Below the pieces are notes generated by a model. It was not told the DNA's origin. It ran no database searches and saw nothing but the letters and a program-made list of their open reading frames with translations. From CBDFKJ01 sp965248805 (GTDB taxonomy: Bacteria; Pseudomonadota; Alphaproteobacteria; UBA6615), in the NCBI GenBank assembly GCA_965248805.1, contig CBDFKJ010000008.1:62001-126000 (forward strand): a stretch of 64,000 nucleotides of DNA, written 5' to 3'. This document shows, piece by piece, positions 41,817 to 51,135 of the stretch (positions are counted from its first letter, which is position 1; each line of letters begins with the position of its first letter). The translations under genes were made by a program, and so were the position numbers.

Positions 41817-43379
41817 CTAGCATCCGGCGGCGAAGGCACTGCGGCGGCCGTCGGCCGCGCCCCGCAAGATATCGCCGTCGCGCCACGCCACCTTGATCGA
41901 CCCGAAGGTCAACCAACCGGTTTCATTGACCTCCGTCGCGGGTTCCTGTGCCTGCACGTCGTCGCGCGTCATCGCGGCCATGCTATCCTCGACAATGGGC
42001 ACGCCCTGCAGATTGACCGACCAGCGGGGCGCCGCGGTGGCCGCCGGCATTGTTTGCGACATCGCAAGCGTCCTTGTCAAAAATTGCGCCAGCGTGCAGG
42101 TCTGCCCGGCGGCCCCGGGCGTGCCCACGCTCATCCAAATGGCGCCGTCGCGGCCGACGAGGCACGGTGCCAGTGTGTGGGCCGGCCGCTTCTCCGGAGC
42201 GACGCAATTGGGATGGCCGGAGTCGGTATTGAAGCCGCGCATGCGGTTGTTGAGCAGCACGCCGGTTCCGGGCACGACCACGCCGGCACCGAAGGGCGCG
42301 GAGACGGATTGAATGAGCGAGACGGCGTTACCCTCGCGATCAATGACGACGACGTTTGAGGTGCCGCCTTCGCCACGCTCCGCCGCCGAGGCGTTGGCAT
42401 CGGTGTGGGCGCCAATCTGCGCGCGTTGCAACAGCTCTCGGCTCGGCGCCTCCAGCGCCTGCGGATCGCCGATCACCGCCGCCGCGACCGCGTAGGCGTG
42501 GCGGCGCGCGGCGATGCCGCGGAGCATGAATTCGGCGCCGTCGGGATCGACGTCCGCGATACCCGAGCGTTCCAACTCAAAAAGCTGCAGCAACAGCGTC
42601 AGCCCATATGAGTTGGGCGGCATCGTGGCGATGTCGCAGCCCGCAAACCGCGCCGATAGGGGCGTTTGCCACAAGGTTTCATGGCGGAGCAGATCTTCTG
42701 CGGAGATAATGCCGCCGAGCGCCGCGATGGTCCGTGCGATCCCGGCCGCTGTTTCGCCCTCGTGCACCTCGCGGGCACCCTGCATGGCAATACGCTGCAG
42801 CGTTCGAGCCAGATCGACCTGCACCAAATTGTCGCTTTCACGCAGCGCCTCGCCGTGCGGCAAGAAAATCGAAGCCGCCGCCTCATCCTTCGCCAACAAC
42901 GCCGCGCGCTGATGCGTGTTCTGCGCCAGTTGCGCGTTGACGTCGATGCCCTCGGCGGCATGGCCGATGGCGGGCGCGAGCAAACTCGAAAGGGGCCGGG
43001 TGCCACAGCGCTCGACCGCCGCCTGCCAGCCGGCGACCATGCCCGGCACCGAGACGCTGCGGATGCCGTTGGCCGGAACGCCGCCGGCATAGGCCGCCTC
43101 GGTCGCCGCCATCGGCGACCGGCCGGTGCCGTTCAGGCCAAGGGTTTCGCCGCTAGCCGCATCAAAAGCCAGCATGTAGAGGTCGCCGCCCAACCCACAC
43201 GCGTGCGGGCAGACCACGGCCAGCACGGCCGCCGCGGCGATGGCGGCATCGACGGCATTTCCGCCGTCGCGCAGGACATCGACGCCAGCCGCCGTGGCCA
43301 GCGAATGACCGGCGACGACCATGCCGCCCTCGCCTTGCGCGATCTGCGCCGCCGGCGCCTCAATGCGTGGCTTAATCAT
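41817..43379 (-). CDS. Gamma-glutamyltransferase family Ntn hydrolase
   Basis: The 520-residue protein matches the gamma-glutamyltransferase family. Hallmarks are DVLRDGGNAVDAAIAAAAVL, CGLGGDLYMLAFDAASGETL, and the autoprocessing and catalytic threonine in EGGTSNVVVIDREGNAVSLI near residue 345, followed by NNRMRGFNTDSGHPNC and AHTLAPCLV. No signal peptide is present, so it is probably cytosolic, unlike classical periplasmic GGT. Many such homologues act on amides or lactams other than glutathione. It heads the reverse operon and is divergent from the solute-binding protein. Confidence 0.88.
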   Translation of the reverse strand: MIKPRIEAPAAQIAQGEGGMVVAGHSLATAAGVDVLRDGGNAVDAAIAAAAVLAVVCPHACGLGGDLYMLAFDAASGETLGLNGTGRSPMAATEAAYAGGVPANGIRSVSVPGMVAGWQAAVERCGTRPLSSLLAPAIGHAAEGIDVNAQLAQNTHQRAALLAKDEAAASIFLPHGEALRESDNLVQVDLARTLQRIAMQGAREVHEGETAAGIARTIAALGGIISAEDLLRHETLWQTPLSARFAGCDIATMPPNSYGLTLLLQLFELERSGIADVDPDGAEFMLRGIAARRHAYAVAAAVIGDPQALEAPSRELLQRAQIGAHTDANASAAERGEGGTSNVVVIDREGNAVSLIQSVSAPFGAGVVVPGTGVLLNNRMRGFNTDSGHPNCVAPEKRPAHTLAPCLVGRDGAIWMSVGTPGAAGQTCTLAQFLTRTLAMSQTMPAATAAPRWSVNLQGVPIVEDSMAAMTRDDVQAQEPATEVNETGWLTFGSIKVAWRDGDILRGAADGRRSAFAAGC

Positions 43380-43537
43380 AGGATATCGTTGACAGTTTGA
43401 GGGCGATCAGGGACCATCGCGGCCTGTGAGATGTCCATTGGCGCTATTGTGGCAGCGACGCTGACGCGACGCTGATGCACGATCCGATATCCGGCGTGAA
43501 TAGGCGTCGATAATAACCAGCAGCGAGGGAGCAAGCT

Positions 43538-44626
43538 ATGGGTATGAGCGTGAGAGCGTCTTGCCTGCTCGTGGCAGGCGGCATGCTGATGGCTGCGCCA
43601 CAAGTGGCGCTGGGCCAGACGGCATATGAACGGTTGGTCGAGGTCGCCAAGGCCGAAGTGGCCGCCAAGGGCGGAGTGCTGAATATCGCTCTCGACTGGA
43701 CCGACAGCGACGCTGGCCCGGTGATGGAAGAGTTCAAAGCCGATTTCCCCTTCATCACGGCCATCAACTACACCCGCGAGACCGGCATCGGCCCGTTCGG
43801 TCGCTACCTGATCATGATCCAGCAGGGCGATCCGCCGCTTTATGATTTCATGCATGTCGCGAGCGAGTTCGAGCAGCAGTACATGGACTCCGGCGCCTTC
43901 ATCAAGCCGCTGTTCGACTATGCCGAGCTCAATGACTCGCTGCCGGCGGACTGGCCGAAATTGCACCCGGCGGCGATGGACCCCGGTGGCTACTTCCTGT
44001 CCACCACCGGCAACGCCCGCGGCATCATCTACAACCCGGATCTGGTTCCGGCCGGTGCCGAGCCCGCCACTTGGGAGGCGTGCACCGATCCAAGTCTGCG
44101 CGGTCAGGTCGTCATGGACGCTCGCAACAAGCTGCAGGCGTTCCAGTTCGACGAGAATGAGCGACCGCGCCACATTCAGTGGCTGAATGACCTGAAGGCC
44201 AATGACGTGGTGTTGATCCGCGGCCAGGGTTCGATTGTGCGCAAGATCGCCGCCGGCGAATTCCCAATGGCCTGCGGCATCAACTATCACACGGCCTGGC
44301 GCTCGATCGAGCGTGACAACGTCACGACGATCAAGTTCACGTTCGCAGAGTCCGTGCCGCTGGAACTCGGCACCCGCCTGTATATCCCCCAATGGTCACG
44401 CACGCCCGCCACGGGGCAGTTGTTCGCACTTTGGGCGGCAACCGAAGGCCAGGCTGCGCTGGGCAAATACGCCTATCGCGGCTTCACCTGGAATGAGCTG
44501 GCGCACAAGTACGAGCAGGCGAAGGGCAAGGACGTCGTCCTGTGCGGCGCCGATTGCGCCTTGAAGTGGGAAGAGATCAACAACGAGTATCAGGATATCC
44601 TGGAGATCCCGGCAGCCGGCAACTAA
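43538..44626 (+). CDS. ABC transporter extracellular solute-binding protein
   Basis: The 362-residue precursor has a cleavable signal peptide (ASCLLVAGGMLMAAPQVALG, cut near ALG-QTAYE). The mature part shows family-1-like patterns: GGVLNIALDWTDSDAGPVME, YDFMHVASEFEQQYMDSGA, LSTTGNARGIIYNPDLVPAG, and VVMDARNKLQAFQFDENERP. The first-half layout resembles binding proteins for iron(III), polyamines or aminophosphonates. With the permease at 31173 and ATPase at 35729 it should form one importer, though the three genes are scattered. A good terminator follows. Confidence 0.88.
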   Translation: MGMSVRASCLLVAGGMLMAAPQVALGQTAYERLVEVAKAEVAAKGGVLNIALDWTDSDAGPVMEEFKADFPFITAINYTRETGIGPFGRYLIMIQQGDPPLYDFMHVASEFEQQYMDSGAFIKPLFDYAELNDSLPADWPKLHPAAMDPGGYFLSTTGNARGIIYNPDLVPAGAEPATWEACTDPSLRGQVVMDARNKLQAFQFDENERPRHIQWLNDLKANDVVLIRGQGSIVRKIAAGEFPMACGINYHTAWRSIERDNVTTIKFTFAESVPLELGTRLYIPQWSRTPATGQLFALWAATEGQAALGKYAYRGFTWNELAHKYEQAKGKDVVLCGADCALKWEEINNEYQDILEIPAAGN

Positions 44627-44647
44627 GCCCAGAACGCCGACGTTCTT

Positions 44648-44682
44648 ACCGGCCGCGCCTTCGCGCCCGGCCGGTTTCGTTT
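44648..44682 (+). terminator. Intrinsic terminator after the solute-binding protein gene
   Basis: ACCGGCC (44648-44654) pairs with GGCCGGT (44669-44675), with further pairing inside the loop, and is followed by TTTCGTTT. It starts 21 bases after the stop at 44626 and also separates this gene from the convergent HlyD gene. Confidence 0.7.
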
Positions 44683-44698
44683 GGCCAGCGGAACCTTA

Positions 44699-45928
44699 TC
44701 AGCCCGGCAGCCGCGCAATCACACGGGCGTCGTCGTGCACGCGGTCGCTGGGGTGGAGCACGATCTGCTCACCCACCTCCGCACCGCCGAGGATTTGCGC
44801 CTCACGCGCGTTGCGTTTTCCGACCGAAACCCGGCGCACGCGCGCTCGTCCGTCCTGGACGACGAATACCGCCCAATCGTCGCCAACCCGAAACAACGCT
44901 CCCACCGGCACCTGGATGATAGCCTCCCCTTGCCAGACGACGATGCGCGTTTCCACTCGAAACCCGTGCCCCAGTCGCCGCCACTCCGTGGGCGCTCCGG
45001 CGAAATCGACAATGATATTGACCCGCTGCTCCTCGATCCCCAGTGCGGAGATCTTGGTGAAGCCATAGGGCTCGATTCGCCGGACGCGACCGCGCAGGTC
45101 CGCGCTGCCGCCCCACGCCTCGATCACGACATCGGCACCTTCGCTCACGCGCACGGCGTCGGTGGACAGCAACTCGACGACGATCTCCAGATCGCGCGGG
45201 TCCCCCACCTCCACCAATGGCGTGCCGGCCGCAACCACGGACTCACTCTCACGCATGACCTTAAGAATGCGGCCATTGACCGGCGCCAGAACCGGGATGC
45301 AGCAGGCGACGCCGTCCGGCCCGATTTCGGGTTGCCGGGGCACGATCAGCCGTGCGTTCGCGTTCTCCAGTTCAAACATCCGAACTTCCAGCGCCGCGCG
45401 TTTTGTGGCGAGATCGGCCTCGCGTGTCTTGACGTCGAGGTCGGCGCGGTCGAGCGCGCTGCGCGATATGTTGCCGCGCTCGGCGAGCGACTTGGCTCGC
45501 TCCCATTCGGCCTTGGCGAATTCGAGCTCGGCCTGCGCCCGCACCACGTCGGCGCTGGCCAAGTCGCGCGCCGCCTCCGCCGCGCGGACTTCGGCCTCGG
45601 CCTGCGCCAGCGAGCGGATATCGAGAAACTCCGGCGCACTCGGCATGATCGTCGCCAACACCGTATCGTTGGCCGCGACCGGATCGCCGACGTGGCCGCC
45701 GATGCGCAGCACGAGGCCGGCGATCGGCGCCGATACGACGTAGACCTCCTTGACCCGGGTGCGGCCTTCCTCGTCGACGGTCACGCGTAGAGGTCCGCTT
45801 TCGACCGCGACCAGATCCACCGGGACCGGCTGCGGCCAGAACGCGTACGTCAGCACGCCGGCAAGCGCGAGCCCGCTCGCTCCCGCCATAACGCCTCGGC
45901 GCCAAGCCCCGCGCATCTTCTTACTCAC
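44699..45928 (-). CDS. HlyD-type periplasmic adaptor of a MacB-like exporter
   Basis: The 409-residue protein has one N-terminal membrane segment (AGASGLALAGVLTYAFWP) and then the adaptor layout: a first lipoyl half (GPLRVTVDEEGRTRVKEVYV, VSAPIAGLVLRIGGHVGDPV), a coiled-coil hairpin from AEAEVRAAEAARDLASADVV, a second lipoyl half (VLAPVNGRILKVMRESESVV) and barrel domains (RVETRIVVWQGEAIIQVPVG). It bridges an inner-membrane exporter to the outer membrane. Its start overlaps the FtsX-type permease stop, so adaptor, permease and ATPase form one operon. Confidence 0.85.
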   Translation of the reverse strand: MSKKMRGAWRRGVMAGASGLALAGVLTYAFWPQPVPVDLVAVESGPLRVTVDEEGRTRVKEVYVVSAPIAGLVLRIGGHVGDPVAANDTVLATIMPSAPEFLDIRSLAQAEAEVRAAEAARDLASADVVRAQAELEFAKAEWERAKSLAERGNISRSALDRADLDVKTREADLATKRAALEVRMFELENANARLIVPRQPEIGPDGVACCIPVLAPVNGRILKVMRESESVVAAGTPLVEVGDPRDLEIVVELLSTDAVRVSEGADVVIEAWGGSADLRGRVRRIEPYGFTKISALGIEEQRVNIIVDFAGAPTEWRRLGHGFRVETRIVVWQGEAIIQVPVGALFRVGDDWAVFVVQDGRARVRRVSVGKRNAREAQILGGAEVGEQIVLHPSDRVHDDARVIARLPG

Positions 45929-48293
45929 GCGACTTGAGCACGGCGATCAGATCGAGTCGGGCGACCCTGACGCCAACGATCACGCCTGAAACCAGTGCAG
46001 ACACCACCACGCTAAGCATCGCTAGCCCATAGGTGGCGCGCTCGACAACCAGAGGGATTCGAAACAGCTCAGTCTCCAAACCGATAGAGATGACCCATGC
46101 CATGCCATAGCCCATGAGGCATCCAACCGGCAGTGCAATCAACGTCAAGACGCCCAATTCGGCCAGCAGGATGAACGTCACCTCGCCATTTGTGAAGCCC
46201 AATACGCGCAGAGACGCGAGCTCACGTCCACGCTGCGACAGCGAGACGCGGGCGCCGTTGTAAAGTACACCGAAGGCGATCATCGCCGCGAGCATCATGT
46301 AAAAGGAAATTATTGTCGTCATCGTCTCCGCGATCGTCTCGCGAAAGCTTTCGACCGCCGCCCGCCGCAACGTCACGCCGGCGACGATGGGCAAGTCCTT
46401 CACCGTCCGGTAAAGCTCGGCTTCCGCATTGCTATCGACCGCCAGGTGCACGCCGGACACAACCGGCGCTTCGCCCATTAGCCGGTTGAGCGCGGACAGG
46501 TCCATATACGCCGACACGCCGATATATTCCTCCACCACCGCCGCGACCGGTATTTCAACCGTTGGCCGGCGCCCTTCCATCGCCTCGACAATGACGGTCG
46601 CGCCGGCGCTCAGATCGAGCAGCTTCGCCAGCTCACTCGTCGCCACCAATCCATCCGTCGGCATCTCCACGGGTCGCAAGTCCATATCGATCAGCCACGA
46701 AAGATCCGCATTTTTCTCGGTGCCCATTATGGACAGGCGCTCGCTCAAGTGACCCTTGCGAATGCGCACCGGCACGGCACGAAAGGGCTCGACGGTCAAA
46801 ACGCCCGGCAAGTGTCGCACATCTTCGATGACGCGCTTCGGTTTCACCTCCTCGAAGGTCATGATGACGTCTTGCCGCTGCGATTGGAAAAAGAAGACGT
46901 CGATCATGTGGTCGATGGCATCAAGCGTGAAGGTCGAACCGATCAGAATCATCACCGCGGTGGCAACGCCCACCGTGCTGAGCGTCGCTCGCCAGGGCCA
47001 CCGAACAATATGACGGATGACCATGCGCGTCGGCTGATCAAGCCCGCGCCCCAATCCCAGGCGCTCGAACAGAGACACTCGGTAGCGAGTCGGCGTCGGC
47101 GGCGCCATCGCCACCGCCGGCGGCAACATGGCCGCGCGCCGCACAACGAAGATCGTACTGCCGATGGATGCGGCGAAGCTGAGCAACGCCGCCGCGGCGA
47201 ATACGCCGGTGTCCAATTGATAGTACAGGAACGGGAACCCGAAGTGCTCGGCATACACCGCCGTCACCGCGCCCCCGAGCCAGATGCCTGCGAGCAACCC
47301 AAAGGTCACGCCGACGGCGGTCAGCACAAGGACGAACTTCAGGTAGTGCCAGCCGACCTCGTAGTCGCCATAGCCGAACGCCTTCAGCAGTCCGATCTGT
47401 TCGCGCTCGGTCTCGATCAGACGGGAGACCACAATGTTGAGCAGGAAAGCGGCAATGCCCAGGAAGATCGGTGGAATGACCCCACCGATGCCGCGCAGCT
47501 GATCGAGCTCGCTGACGACGAAAGCATCGGAGGTCTGATCCTCGCGGCCATAGGCGCCGACGCCACCATAGTCCTCCAACAACCGATCGACCCGCTCGAA
47601 CACCGCGGCGTGTGTGGCGCCCCGCATCAGCGCAAACGACACGTCGTTGAACGCGCCCTTCAGGTCGTAGGCCGCTTCGAGCGCGTCCCGCGACATCCAA
47701 ATGATCCCGAAGCGCCGGTCGTCCGGCATCAGTTGGCCGGGACCCAGCGTGTAGACGTACTCCGGTGTCAACGCGATGCCGACGATGTCGAGCACGCGCT
47801 TGCGGCCGTTGATCACCGCGGTGACCTGATCGCCGGGGCCAAAGTCGTGCGATTGGGCGAATGCTTCACTAATGAGCACTTCCTGCGGGCTGCCCGGTGC
47901 CGGCCGCCGGCCGGCCCGCAACGCGACGTCGTTCAGCACCGGGCGACCGGTTGCCGGCAGCGACAAGACACGCGCGCTGGCCGGCTCATCCATACCGGCG
48001 ACGGCGAGCGTGACCCCGACGGCAATACGCGTATCGACGCGCGCCACGCCCGGTATGGCCGCCAGCCGCTCGGCCACGAATTGCGGCGCCCGCTTGACGT
48101 GAGCGAAGGCGTCGGCGAAGCGATAGCGCTCGTAGTAAGCGGCGCGGGTTTCATCCAGCGAGATCATGGTCCCGAAGGACATGACCACCACCGCAACACC
48201 GCAGCCGATGACCAAAGCGATTGCCAGGGCCTGGCCCCTCATATGCCATAGATCACGCAACAATTTGCGGTTGAGCGGGGAGACGCCCCTCAC
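45921..48293 (-). CDS. FtsX-family ABC exporter permease
   Basis: The 790-residue protein has an N-terminal membrane helix (ALAIALVIGCGVAVVVMSFG), a periplasmic MacB-PCD-like domain, and two FtsX domains, the first from GGVIPPIFLGIAAFLLNIVV and the last from MTTIISFYMMLAAMIAFGVL. The second domain ends with SGVIVGVRVARLDLIAVLKS. It pairs with the ATPase upstream and adaptor downstream as a DevC- or YbbP-like exporter of lipids, peptides or small molecules. The cargo is not identified. Confidence 0.87.
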   Translation of the reverse strand: MRGVSPLNRKLLRDLWHMRGQALAIALVIGCGVAVVVMSFGTMISLDETRAAYYERYRFADAFAHVKRAPQFVAERLAAIPGVARVDTRIAVGVTLAVAGMDEPASARVLSLPATGRPVLNDVALRAGRRPAPGSPQEVLISEAFAQSHDFGPGDQVTAVINGRKRVLDIVGIALTPEYVYTLGPGQLMPDDRRFGIIWMSRDALEAAYDLKGAFNDVSFALMRGATHAAVFERVDRLLEDYGGVGAYGREDQTSDAFVVSELDQLRGIGGVIPPIFLGIAAFLLNIVVSRLIETEREQIGLLKAFGYGDYEVGWHYLKFVLVLTAVGVTFGLLAGIWLGGAVTAVYAEHFGFPFLYYQLDTGVFAAAALLSFAASIGSTIFVVRRAAMLPPAVAMAPPTPTRYRVSLFERLGLGRGLDQPTRMVIRHIVRWPWRATLSTVGVATAVMILIGSTFTLDAIDHMIDVFFFQSQRQDVIMTFEEVKPKRVIEDVRHLPGVLTVEPFRAVPVRIRKGHLSERLSIMGTEKNADLSWLIDMDLRPVEMPTDGLVATSELAKLLDLSAGATVIVEAMEGRRPTVEIPVAAVVEEYIGVSAYMDLSALNRLMGEAPVVSGVHLAVDSNAEAELYRTVKDLPIVAGVTLRRAAVESFRETIAETMTTIISFYMMLAAMIAFGVLYNGARVSLSQRGRELASLRVLGFTNGEVTFILLAELGVLTLIALPVGCLMGYGMAWVISIGLETELFRIPLVVERATYGLAMLSVVVSALVSGVIVGVRVARLDLIAVLKSRE

Positions 48294-49054
48294 CAGCTCA
48301 GCTCCCGCGCCGCCCGCTTGTGGGGATTGCGCGCGATTTCCTTGATGCGGCCATCGGCGAGATGAATGACCGCGTCCGCCATCGACGCGATGGACGCGTT
48401 ATGTGTGATCAGGGCCGCGGTCGTCCCGAGTTCGCTGTTGGCCTGCGCGATCGCCTCCAGCACCGCCACACCCGTCTTGCTGTCGAGGGCGCCGGTCGGC
48501 TCGTCACACAGCAAGACTTGCGGCCGCTTGGCGATGGCGCGTGCTACCGCGACGCGCTGTTGCTCGCCGCCGGACAACTGCGCCGGGAAGTGATCAAGCC
48601 TTTCGCCCAATCCGACCAGGGCCAGCGCGTCCGCCGGCGCCATCGGGTCGTCGGCGATCTCGGTCACCAGCGCGACATTCTCGCGCGCCGTCAGACTGGG
48701 GATTAGATTGTAGAACTGGAAGATGAAGCCGACATTGGCGCGCCGGAAGGCCGTACGGCCGCGCTCGTCCAGCGCCGTCAACTCAAGATCCCTGAAGAAG
48801 GCCTGGCCCTCGCTGGGCGTGTCGAGCCCGCCCAGTATGTGCAACAGCGTCGACTTGCCACTGCCCGAGGGTCCGAGCAAGACGATGATCTCGCCCTCGG
48901 CGATCTCGAGGTCGACGCCGCGCAGGGCGTGCACCGGCACTTCGCCGGTGTGATACACTTTCGTCAGGTCGCGCGTTGTGAAGGTCGCACCTGGCTTCAA
49001 GCTAGCCGCCTCTTGCTGCCGCCGGTCGGGACTCACCCTAACATGCGGGCACAC
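48290..49054 (-). CDS. LolD/MacB-type ABC exporter ATPase
   Basis: The 254-residue ATPase shows Walker A VLLGPSGSGKSTLLHILGGL (20 residues) near residue 60, FIFQFYNLIPSLTARENV at the Q-loop, signature AQLSGGEQQRVAVARAIAKR near residue 158 and Walker B VLLCDEPTGALDSKTG. The first 25 residues are a poorly conserved extension (CPHVRVSPDRRQQEA), so a later GTG start is possible. The stop overlaps the permease start. Confidence 0.9.
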   Translation of the reverse strand: MCPHVRVSPDRRQQEAASLKPGATFTTRDLTKVYHTGEVPVHALRGVDLEIAEGEIIVLLGPSGSGKSTLLHILGGLDTPSEGQAFFRDLELTALDERGRTAFRRANVGFIFQFYNLIPSLTARENVALVTEIADDPMAPADALALVGLGERLDHFPAQLSGGEQQRVAVARAIAKRPQVLLCDEPTGALDSKTGVAVLEAIAQANSELGTTAALITHNASIASMADAVIHLADGRIKEIARNPHKRAARELSW

Positions 49055-49132
49055 TCGGCGTCAGGCGGCCATGAGGCGCATCAATGACCGCGGCCCGCTG
49101 CGATTGGCGGTGCGGCGCGGCTTGGCGGCGCT

Positions 49133-49171
49133 TAGGTCTAACTCCGCGACGTGGTCGCGGAGTTAGACCTA
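49133..49171. repeat. Perfect 18-bp inverted repeat with 3-base loop
   Basis: TAGGTCTAACTCCGCGAC (49133-49150) and its exact complement GTCGCGGAGTTAGACCTA (49154-49171) are separated by GTG. It lies between the start of the exporter operon and the 3' end of the cytochrome c gene, both on the reverse strand. There is no T-run, so it is not a typical intrinsic terminator. Confidence 0.7.
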
Positions 49172-49206
49172 GAGCTGCAAGAAAATGAAGCGAGGAGGGT
49201 TTGCCG

Positions 49207-49722
49207 TCACCCGTGCGGGCGTGTGACACGCTGGGGCGCGTCGGCGCGCCACACCGGCTCGGTCGGCAGAGCGGCGGCCGGCAGCGGCGCCGGCTCGTCG
49301 GCGAGCGTGCGCAAGAAGGCCACCAAGTTCGCGCGATCCTGCACTTCGGCGACCCCGGGGAACTTGTCCATCTTGGTGCCCGGCACGTTGACTTTCGGGT
49401 TCGCCAAGAACGCGTTCAGCGACTCATAGTCCCAAACGCCGTCCAGCGCCGCGAACGCCTCGGAATACTCGTAGTCGGGCGCAGACGCCTTCTCGCGATT
49501 GACGACGTTCCACAGCGGCGGCCCGACGCGATTGGCGGCGTCGGCGCTGACGTCATGGCAGGCCCGGCACCGAATCACTAGGCGCTTGCCCTTGTTCGCA
49601 TCGGCATCGGCCATCAGTGCCGCAATGGGCTCAACATCCTGGGCCATCGCCGGTACCTGCGGCGCCACGATAAGCGCCGCCATGGCGGCGAAAGCGAAAA
49701 TCATCCGGTCGCCAAGTGCCAT
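49207..49722 (-). CDS. Class I cytochrome c, secreted
   Basis: The 171-residue precursor has a signal peptide (FAFAAMAALIVAPQVPAMAQ, cut after MAQ). The mature protein has the haem site CRACH in LVIRCRACHDVSADAANRVG near residue 52 and the axial methionine in NVPGTKMDKFPGVAEV near residue 118, the usual spacing for a small class I cytochrome c. The proline- and alanine-rich tail (EPAPLPAAALPTEPVWRAD) is unusual. It is a periplasmic electron carrier; its partner is not evident from the neighbours. Confidence 0.88.
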   Translation of the reverse strand: MALGDRMIFAFAAMAALIVAPQVPAMAQDVEPIAALMADADANKGKRLVIRCRACHDVSADAANRVGPPLWNVVNREKASAPDYEYSEAFAALDGVWDYESLNAFLANPKVNVPGTKMDKFPGVAEVQDRANLVAFLRTLADEPAPLPAAALPTEPVWRADAPQRVTRPHG

Positions 49723-49918
49723 GTCGAATTCTCCTTGTCTTTGCTTGATTTTGCCAGTGCCGGCGGGGGTCGGCTTCGAAATCTATACCAATGATCCCCT
49801 GGTTTCACCCATTTTCCGGTCCCCGCCCGCGAAGCAGTAAATGCAGGCGTTTGCCGGTTATCAGTATCATGGTGCCGTCGCGCGAGCGGGCATCCTGCTT
49901 GAGCGCGCTGCAGATACG

Positions 49919-51070
49919 TCAGCCGTCCAGCCAGGTCAAGATCGCTTCGCGATGTTGATCCAGCACCGGCGCGGGCGAGCGGGTGGTCGGGTCATCGTCG
50001 CCGGCGAACTTGATCGGATTGCCGGCCATGATCAGCGGCTCACCGCCAGGCGCCGCGGTTTGCACTAGCATGTTACGCGCCGCGATGTGTGCATCGGCCA
50101 GGATGTCGGCCACGGAGTTGATCGGCCCGCTCGGCACGCCTGCGCGCTCCAGCACATCCAGCCAGTGCCCAGATGGATGCCCGGCGAGCGCCGATTCCAG
50201 CGCTGACGTCAACTCCCGGTGGTGGGTCGTGCGCGCTTCGTTGCCGGTGAAGCGCGCGTCCGAAGGCAACTCCGGGCGGCCGAGGGCCTCACACAGCTTG
50301 CCAAACAGTCCGTCGTTGCCCGCGGCGATGACAATGTGTCCGTCGGCGGTGGCGAAGGTGCTGAACGGCGTGATCGATGGATGCCGCGATCCGATCGGCC
50401 GCGGCACCTCGCCGGTCGCGGCCAGGCGGGCAATCGCGTTCTCCAGAATCGCCACCTGGCAGTCGAGCATACCGATGTCGATGAAATCGCCCTTGCCGGT
50501 TGTCGCACGCCGATGCAAGGCAGCGCCGATCCCGCCGGCCGCGAACAGTGCGGCGGTGATGTCACCGACCGCCGAGCCGACGCGGGTCGGCACACCGTCC
50601 TCCGGGCCGGTAATGCTCATCACGCCTCCCATGGCCTGTGCCATCACGTCATAAGCAGGCCGGTGCGCATACGGCCCAGTCTGCCCGAAACCTGATATCG
50701 CCGCGTAGACCAAACGCGGGAACCGTGTGCTGAGGCGCGGCCAATCGTAGCCCAACCCGGCCATCGCCCCCGGGCGGAAATTCTCGACCAGAACATCCGT
50801 GCCGGCGAGCAGCCGCTCGAACACGACACGATCGGCGCCATCGCCCAGATCGAGCGCGATACTCTCCTTGCCGCGATTGAGGGACTCGAAATAGGCTGAG
50901 CGGCCACCGACGAACGGGCCGAACTGGCGGGCGTCGTCACCGACGCCGGGACACTCCACCTTGATGACGCGGGCGCCCAACTCCGACAGCAGCATCGTGC
51001 AGAACGGGCCGGCGAGGACCCGGCTTAGATCGATGACCGTGATATCCGAGTACGGTCCCGATCGCGGCAT
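49919..51070 (-). CDS. CaiB/BaiF family CoA-transferase
   Basis: The 383-residue protein is a class III CoA-transferase. Hallmarks are DITVIDLSRVLAGPFCTMLL, IKVECPGVGDDARQFGPFVG (with the CoA-binding block), FESLNRGKESIALDLGD, and the catalytic aspartate region RPAYDVMAQAMGGVMSITGP near residue 165. It moves CoA between carboxylic acids. ATG at 51070 (MPRSGPYSDITVID) is the family start; the frame opens further upstream. No dedicated acyl-CoA partner gene is adjacent. Confidence 0.9.
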   Translation of the reverse strand: MPRSGPYSDITVIDLSRVLAGPFCTMLLSELGARVIKVECPGVGDDARQFGPFVGGRSAYFESLNRGKESIALDLGDGADRVVFERLLAGTDVLVENFRPGAMAGLGYDWPRLSTRFPRLVYAAISGFGQTGPYAHRPAYDVMAQAMGGVMSITGPEDGVPTRVGSAVGDITAALFAAGGIGAALHRRATTGKGDFIDIGMLDCQVAILENAIARLAATGEVPRPIGSRHPSITPFSTFATADGHIVIAAGNDGLFGKLCEALGRPELPSDARFTGNEARTTHHRELTSALESALAGHPSGHWLDVLERAGVPSGPINSVADILADAHIAARNMLVQTAAPGGEPLIMAGNPIKFAGDDDPTTRSPAPVLDQHREAILTWLDG

Positions 51071-51135
51071 GGCTTGATCCCTCTGTTCCGGTACGACGCG
51101 CCGGCGCGCCGGGAACATGCGGGATGAAGACGGGC

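Noticed and set aside
46749..48251. A 500-codon plus-strand open frame opposite the FtsX-type permease
   Set aside because: Antisense shadow with Arg/His/Gln-rich text; the permease on the reverse strand has clear membrane helices and FtsX domains.
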